Both the position numbers and the translations under genes were made by a program. A stretch of DNA of 64,000 nucleotides from Bdellovibrio bacteriovorus HD100 (lineage in GTDB: Bacteria > Bdellovibrionota > Bdellovibrionia > Bdellovibrionales > Bdellovibrionaceae): assembly GCF_000196175.1 (NCBI RefSeq), contig NC_005363.1:2604001-2668000 (forward strand). Reading direction: 5' to 3'. The notes beneath the pieces were generated by a model. That model made no database searches and had not been told where the DNA came from. It worked only from the letters and a program-made list of their open reading frames with translations. Of the stretch, positions 59,620 to 64,000 are shown in pieces. How positions within the stretch are numbered: position 1 is the stretch's first letter; each line of letters starts with the position of its first letter.

Positions 59620-60183
59620 TTAAAAACTGTAGGTCACCGCCAACAGAGTGTTGGCCCCGCCCAGGAAGTAGAACACAGAACGCACGTCGCTGTTTTCTTC
59701 CTGCGTGGCACTGTAAATGTTCGCCACCGCCAGCAAGGCATGCGTGGCCACGCGGATCCATTTGCGCTTTTCTTTTTCTTCGCGCTCTTTCAGCAAAAAC
59801 CGCTGCAATACTTCATTCTTTTCCGCCAAGGACAATGAAGATCCATCAATCGCATAAAAGAACGAATCCATTTCGTTGCCGGTGTAGTAATAGGTCGCAC
59901 CCAACCCTATCGCCGCCAGCCCCACATTGGACGTAATGGCAAAAATCGTGCGACTGAAGATTTCCTCTGACTGCTGATAGCCGATCGTGCCACCGATGGC
60001 CGCGACCGCACCGGAAATCATATAGGCTAAGCCCGCCTGCTCGTCTTCTTTTTGTTGATTGTGAACAAAGGCGCGGAATTCATTCCAGTTGGATGGACCG
60101 GAATAGTCCACGTCGCGGCGATCGCCAGCGAAGGACTCCCCGCTTAAAAAAACCAAAAAGATCACGAAGACAAGAAATCTCAC
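59620..60183 (-). CDS. Small membrane protein in a three-gene envelope operon
   Basis: 187 residues. Signal peptide MRFLVFVIFLVFLSGESFAG. Two Gly/Ala-rich membrane-like segments (AYMISGAVAAIGGTIGY and FAITSNVGLAAIGLGATYYY), a basic/acidic helix (RFLLKEREEKEKRKW), then two further hydrophobic stretches (THALLAVANIYSA; VFYFLGGANTLLAV) ending in a C-terminal Phe. No family recognised. Overlaps the barrel gene by 4 bases. Confidence 0.72.
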   Translation of the reverse strand: MRFLVFVIFLVFLSGESFAGDRRDVDYSGPSNWNEFRAFVHNQQKEDEQAGLAYMISGAVAAIGGTIGYQQSEEIFSRTIFAITSNVGLAAIGLGATYYYTGNEMDSFFYAIDGSSLSLAEKNEVLQRFLLKEREEKEKRKWIRVATHALLAVANIYSATQEENSDVRSVFYFLGGANTLLAVTYSF

Positions 60184-61199
60184 AGGCTCACCCCGAACTG
60201 CACAAACACGGCTTTGTTCGTGCGCTCACTCCAATAAGAAAGGCCCGTGGAAAAACTTTTGTACGTCGCCAAAAATGCCGCGGCCTGATCGTACTGGGAG
60301 GCGCTGAGAACGCCTTGCAAGACTCCCAACTGATAGGTCACAGCCCCACGAACGGCATCCTGAAAGTTTTCAGTGTCGTTGTGAACCTGGAGCTGCATGC
60401 CGACTTCTAACAGCCCCAGCGGGACAGCGGGTTTTACGGAAGCCCCCAACAAGCCCTGAGGGCGGATGGGATACTGCTCGGACTTTTTGTCGCTGACTCC
60501 CCATTGGGAAAGCATCGCTGAAATCTGCGGCTCCCACGAAGTGTCCTCCCAGGCATACAAAAGACCCGGTTCGACATACAGGATATCCTGATTGTGAATT
60601 TCAAAAAGTTTGTCCCGGTCCCCGGCCACCGCCTCAACCACAGAAAAATAGTTACCGACATACTTCACATGCGTGTAGCGCAGCTGCAGACCCGCATAGA
60701 AATTTCCGGAGGTGAAACTGGCAAGCTGCGCTTTAATGCTTTGTTCTTCCGAAGCAATCATGTCCACCATGGGTAACGACGCGTTTTCAAACTGATATAC
60801 ATACACCAGACGATAGGGCTCTACCGAAACACCCCAGGTCGGACGCTGAAAGGAGGCTTCGATGGAAATTTCTCCGTCGACCGCTTCGCGGCGGGAAAAC
60901 ATTTTCGCAACGGACGCCTCGTCGCTGTTACCGTTTAACAACGCCTCCGCCTCGCGCAGATACTCCATGTTACTGCCTAAAAGCAGATCGGTATCAAAAC
61001 GCGGGGATTTTTCTTTCGCGACATAAGCCGGATTGCACGGAAGTCCCCGGCGCAGACTGTCCATGGAATAGCAGGCACTTCCCAGGGATCTTGCCAGAAA
61101 GCGGCTGCCGCCATCACGAATGGCCGGCGAATAGGTCGCGGCCTTCGCGATCGTCGAAAGGAGTATCAGAAAGATCGACAAAAGAAGTCTTAGAAGCAT
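60180..61199 (-). CDS. Probable outer-membrane beta-barrel protein
   Basis: 339 residues from ATG 61199 (AGGA upstream). Signal peptide of about 20 residues. Repeated amphipathic strands with aromatic ends (PYRLVYVYQFE, NFYAGLQLRYTHVKYVG, FSTGLSYWSERTNKAVFVQF) and the barrel-like terminal residues VFVQFGVSL. Residues about 60-100 hold a charged insert. Family not recognised. Overlaps the lipoprotein gene upstream by 10 bases and the membrane-protein gene downstream by 4. Confidence 0.75.
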   Translation of the reverse strand: MLLRLLLSIFLILLSTIAKAATYSPAIRDGGSRFLARSLGSACYSMDSLRRGLPCNPAYVAKEKSPRFDTDLLLGSNMEYLREAEALLNGNSDEASVAKMFSRREAVDGEISIEASFQRPTWGVSVEPYRLVYVYQFENASLPMVDMIASEEQSIKAQLASFTSGNFYAGLQLRYTHVKYVGNYFSVVEAVAGDRDKLFEIHNQDILYVEPGLLYAWEDTSWEPQISAMLSQWGVSDKKSEQYPIRPQGLLGASVKPAVPLGLLEVGMQLQVHNDTENFQDAVRGAVTYQLGVLQGVLSASQYDQAAAFLATYKSFSTGLSYWSERTNKAVFVQFGVSL

Positions 61200-61924
61200 A
61201 TTTTTTCCTGGGGCCATGGGACGCCTTCGGCTTCTTTCTTAAAACGTTGCAGATCTTCGGTGTAGCGGCTGAATTCCGCTTTTTTCCCGGGAAACGCGGA
61301 AGTCAGATCCTGACTGATCAGAATCAGGTGCTCCAGCAACTGCAAAGCCCAATCATAGTAAGGCTGGACCACGTCTGAGCAGATCTTCTGAGTGCGCACC
61401 ACCTGCCAGTTCAATAGCCCTTCATTGACGACGGACTTTAAAAGCACCACCCGCAAAGTCGCGGCATAAAGGCGCGCCCCGGCTTCTGGTTGCTCGGCCA
61501 GCACCTGCAAGGCGCGGGTTAAGTCTTCACGGCCCGAGGCCCTTACTTCCGGGATTTTCTCCCACTGGGCAGCATAGCGGCCCAGTGACTGCATCAACTC
61601 TTGAGTCTTCTGATCCATGCGAGCTGCGTTCAACGACACGGTCTGAGGCTTCAGATTACGGACCGCCACAAAGGAATAGATCTTTTCAATCCGCACCCCC
61701 GCCCGGCCCGCATACGCGGAAGCCAGCGCCAGTCTCACGTGCAGATGCGGGTCTTGCTGCTCGAGCTTCGTCAGGTACTCAATCGCCTCATCCCAATGAC
61801 TCTGATCAATTAGCTGATGCCCCTTGGAAAGGCGGCTTTCCCGAGTGACAGGCTCCTCTTTTGACTGACAAGCCAAAAGAGACAAAATGACCGCAATAAG
61901 GGTGAGTTGGATGAGTGTTCGCAT
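61190..61924 (-). CDS. TPR-like lipoprotein
   Basis: 244 residues. Lipobox SLLAC (15-19). Tetratricopeptide-like start (RLSKGHQLIDQSHWDEAIEY, KLEQQDPHLHVRLALASAYA) followed by long helices (TQELMQSLGRYAAQWEKIPE). First gene of the operon with the barrel and membrane protein. By analogy to other barrel/lipoprotein pairs it may help assemble or plug the barrel; inference only. Confidence 0.75.
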   Translation of the reverse strand: MRTLIQLTLIAVILSLLACQSKEEPVTRESRLSKGHQLIDQSHWDEAIEYLTKLEQQDPHLHVRLALASAYAGRAGVRIEKIYSFVAVRNLKPQTVSLNAARMDQKTQELMQSLGRYAAQWEKIPEVRASGREDLTRALQVLAEQPEAGARLYAATLRVVLLKSVVNEGLLNWQVVRTQKICSDVVQPYYDWALQLLEHLILISQDLTSAFPGKKAEFSRYTEDLQRFKKEAEGVPWPQEKICF

Positions 61925-61982
61925 AGATAACGCAGCATACTAGCGAGCCGCGGTATAAAATTCGAGATGACACACGACGCAC

Positions 61983-61988
61983 TATAAT
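61983..61988 (+). promoter_or_regulatory. -10 element of the gene at 62054
   Basis: A perfect TATAAT. The -35 is poor (ATTCGA, 17 bases upstream). The leader to 62054 would be about 60 bases. Confidence 0.4.
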
Positions 61989-62053
61989 AATTCCATTGAT
62001 CCTTACCTGCCAGCAATATACCCCTGCCCCGGTGTAACACTCGAGGGGGTAAA

Positions 62054-63361
62054 ATGCTTCGTACACTCTTAATGTCTGTAATGTTGATGATGGGAACGAC
62101 GGCCAATGCGGCTGTTTGGACGGAAGTCAATGAATGGTCCCCAGCCTATGAAGACCGCTTTGCGGAGTGGGTTCGCACGGAATGGCGCACGGACTTCTTC
62201 TCCCGCAAGTCTTTGCGTAACGGCCAAAGCAATCCTTATTATGGCCTTCGTGTGGACTGTGCCGACACAGTTTATTCCATGCGTATTATTTTTGCCTATG
62301 AAAACCGCCTGCCGTTCGTGGCTCAAGACCCGACTGCAGCTGGCAAAACCATCTCCAACAAAATGAGCCGTTGGGACGGCCAAAGCGAAAATCAGCGCGT
62401 GCGCAACTTCCTTTGGTACATCTATGGTGTGATGTCCACGCGTTCTCTTCCGAACGACACCTATCCGGTGGCGATCAGCCGCAACACCATCCGCCCAGGC
62501 AGCCTGCTGGCGACATCGAAAAAGAACCACCACTCCTGGACAATCAAAGAGATCCTGCCGATCGGCGTTCCGTACCTGGTTTACAACTCTGTTGTCGGTG
62601 CGAACTCTGGCTTCGGCCTGCAAGAACGCCAGTCCTGGCCAAATCCTGACTGGGTGTTTGAGGGTGATTACTCTGTGAACAGTGGTGCGGGCTTCCGTTA
62701 CTGGAGACCAGCATCTGCGTTGAATAAACCCGTGTGGCAGACGCCGGGTTACAGCGATGAACAGTTCAAAATTCCTTTGAACAAATGGGTTCGTCACATG
62801 CAAAACCGCCTGGCTCTGCGCCAGGAAACAGACGACCAGTTGGTCGCTCGTCTGATCAAGACCACGTGCTCTGGTTTTGCGGATCGCGTGACTTCCATCA
62901 ATGAAGGTGTGGATTACCTTAAGCGCAACAACAAGTGCATGGACTATGCAACTTATGACACTTACTCCACGCCAAACCGTGACCGTCGTATCTTTGACGA
63001 CTTCATGTCTTTGCGTCGCGCGTACAAAGAAATTCTGCAAATCAACGGGGGCAACCAGCTGAGCGCTTCCACAAAAGCTCAATTGGACAAAATCTTCCCG
63101 GCGATCTCTTTGTCTGCAGCCCAGGAAACTTCCCGCATGGCCGCTCAGACCGTGACTGCTGCTTCCGTCTGCGTGGTGGATTACCTGCCAGGCCGCAAGA
63201 TGGATCTGGCAGAGTTCAAACGACGTCTGTTCCAGGGCCTGATTTCCAACAATCCGCATGACAGTGGTGAGTACCGCTGGGGTGAGGCTCGTGGACCTTC
63301 GCAGCGTGCAAGAAGCTGCCAATCATGGGACCATTGGGCTCCAGATTTAACTCAGGAATAA
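62054..63361 (+). CDS. Secreted protein with cysteine-peptidase-like motifs
   Basis: 435 residues. Signal peptide MLRTLLMSVMLMMGTTANA; GAGGGGG upstream of the ATG. YYGLRVDCADTVYSMRII (about residue 70) looks like the Cys-helix start of NlpC/P60- or transglutaminase-like enzymes, and SKKNHHSWTIKEI (about 155) could supply the His. The C-terminal half is helical with four Cys. Not assigned to a known family; an envelope peptidase or structural protein is possible. Followed after 9 bases by the truncated gene at 63371. Confidence 0.7.
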   Translation: MLRTLLMSVMLMMGTTANAAVWTEVNEWSPAYEDRFAEWVRTEWRTDFFSRKSLRNGQSNPYYGLRVDCADTVYSMRIIFAYENRLPFVAQDPTAAGKTISNKMSRWDGQSENQRVRNFLWYIYGVMSTRSLPNDTYPVAISRNTIRPGSLLATSKKNHHSWTIKEILPIGVPYLVYNSVVGANSGFGLQERQSWPNPDWVFEGDYSVNSGAGFRYWRPASALNKPVWQTPGYSDEQFKIPLNKWVRHMQNRLALRQETDDQLVARLIKTTCSGFADRVTSINEGVDYLKRNNKCMDYATYDTYSTPNRDRRIFDDFMSLRRAYKEILQINGGNQLSASTKAQLDKIFPAISLSAAQETSRMAAQTVTAASVCVVDYLPGRKMDLAEFKRRLFQGLISNNPHDSGEYRWGEARGPSQRARSCQSWDHWAPDLTQE

Positions 63362-63370
63362 AAAGGAACT

Positions 63371-64000
63371 ATGAGATCGACTAAACTTAGCACATGGATC
63401 ACTTGGGCCTTGGTGCTTTTCGCACTGGGTGTGGCAACGGACTATTACTTCCTGCATATTCTTTTCCATCAGAAGCAGCAGGAAGCTTTGCAGATAGCGG
63501 AAGGAGAGCAAGCCGCAGCGACGGCAGCAACTCCAGCGACCACTGCGGGCGATGACAGCTTCCTGGGTGAAAAAGGCAATGCGCAAGTTCAGACCGATTC
63601 CGGCAAAGACACCTTCCTGGCGTCTTTGCAGGCCTGTGCCCCGGAAGTGGCGGCTCAAGCCATCGCCACGCCGGAAGCCCTGATGGAATACCTGCAAAAA
63701 AGTGTCGGCATTGCCAAAGAGGAAATCTCTCTTGAAAACTACCACCTGACTTTGCCGGATGGATCTTTGCGCCGCGTGCACTTGATCACGGCGGACAACA
63801 CCAATGCCAAAGACAAAGTGGAAATCCGCTTCTTCAAATTGGATGCTGAAGGATACCCGGAGCGTCTGCCTCTGAAAGGCGATGAAACTCTGGAGTCCCT
63901 GCTGGCTTTGGGTAAAGTCAGCCGCCACGAAGTGAAGTCCGTCTTGGAACTGAAAGACAAAACCACGGTCAACCTGGAAAAGCATGACAATGTCGTGTTC
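63371..64000 (+). CDS. Membrane-anchored protein, cut by the window end
   Basis: 210 codons read to the last base with no stop, so the gene continues beyond the window. AAAGGAACT precedes the ATG. One membrane segment near residues 12-32 (WALVLFALGVATDYYFLHIL), then an Ala/Thr/Glu-rich linker, then a mixed domain (SFLGEKGNAQVQ, FLASLQACAPEVAA, RRVHLITADN, EIRFFKLDAEGYPER). Nine bases after the cysteine-peptidase-like gene, so same operon. Function unknown. Confidence 0.7.
   Translation, partial: MRSTKLSTWITWALVLFALGVATDYYFLHILFHQKQQEALQIAEGEQAAATAATPATTAGDDSFLGEKGNAQVQTDSGKDTFLASLQACAPEVAAQAIATPEALMEYLQKSVGIAKEEISLENYHLTLPDGSLRRVHLITADNTNAKDKVEIRFFKLDAEGYPERLPLKGDETLESLLALGKVSRHEVKSVLELKDKTTVNLEKHDNVVF

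Overview
The window looks like chromosome of a Bdellovibrio bacteriovorus-type predatory bacterium (Bdellovibrionota). This is inferred from gene content: two long phage-tail-fibre-like secreted proteins of the mosaic adhesive trimer (MAT) kind, many small secreted lipoproteins with no obvious family, cell-wall lytic enzymes, a large minor-pilin operon and c-di-GMP/cyclic-nucleotide binding proteins, all in DNA of fairly even base composition. The exception is bases 1-2060, visibly AT-richer, which look acquired.

Layout. 1-2.2 kb: accessory edge with a SIR2-like protein (defence candidate), a two-helix membrane protein, a 27-base tRNA-His 3' remnant and an intact tRNA(CAU). 2.4-10.4 kb: envelope lipoproteins (one BamC-like), a HEAT-repeat protein, a membrane-anchored coiled-coil protein, then a tightly coupled dihydroorotase/YciB-like/lipoprotein operon meeting a crotonase-family gene. 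10.5-16.1 kb: secreted subtilisin, uppP-MscS-STAS-like operon, secreted coiled-coil protein, and an apparent structured small RNA. 16.4-26.4 kb: housekeeping block (amidase, rph, rdgB, rsgA, prs, rplY, pth, ychF) followed by an FAAH-like amidase. 26.4-30.6 kb: lytic transglycosylase overlapping two peptide-type ABC permease genes. 30.6-39.9 kb: radA, a cyclic-nucleotide-binding protein, an orphan sugar-type binding protein, a mixed-charge secreted protein, PilZ plus glpK, an acyltransferase, a very short pilin-like gene, hutI and hsp20. 40-45.4 kb: a four-gene operon of three prepilin-like proteins (one 924 residues with an internal coiled coil) and a secreted EF-hand protein. 45.6-51.9 kb: gpmA and the complete 2-oxoglutarate dehydrogenase operon sucA-sucB-lpdA. 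52-64 kb: a surface/predation-type island.

The 52-62 kb island is the most interesting part. Two MAT-like fibre genes, one on each strand, are each preceded by a gene for a roughly 92-residue lipoprotein. They share the N-terminal module but have unrelated C-terminal tips. Between them sit a divergent SLT-type lysozyme-fold protein and two secreted proteins that are paralogues of each other. Next to the second fibre is a three-gene operon for a lipoprotein, a probable outer-membrane barrel and a small membrane protein. I infer a fibre plus lipoprotein-anchor unit, possibly with dedicated outer-membrane and wall-modifying partners.

Other structure not explained by genes: two copies of a palindromic dispersed repeat (10.4 and 23.1 kb), a terminator-ended RNA candidate at 16.0 kb, a 16-codon mini-ORF with a strong ribosome binding site before rsgA, and a perfect 20-base palindrome before the first large lipoprotein gene. 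No CRISPR array, insertion sequence with intact transposase, rRNA operon or replication origin was seen.
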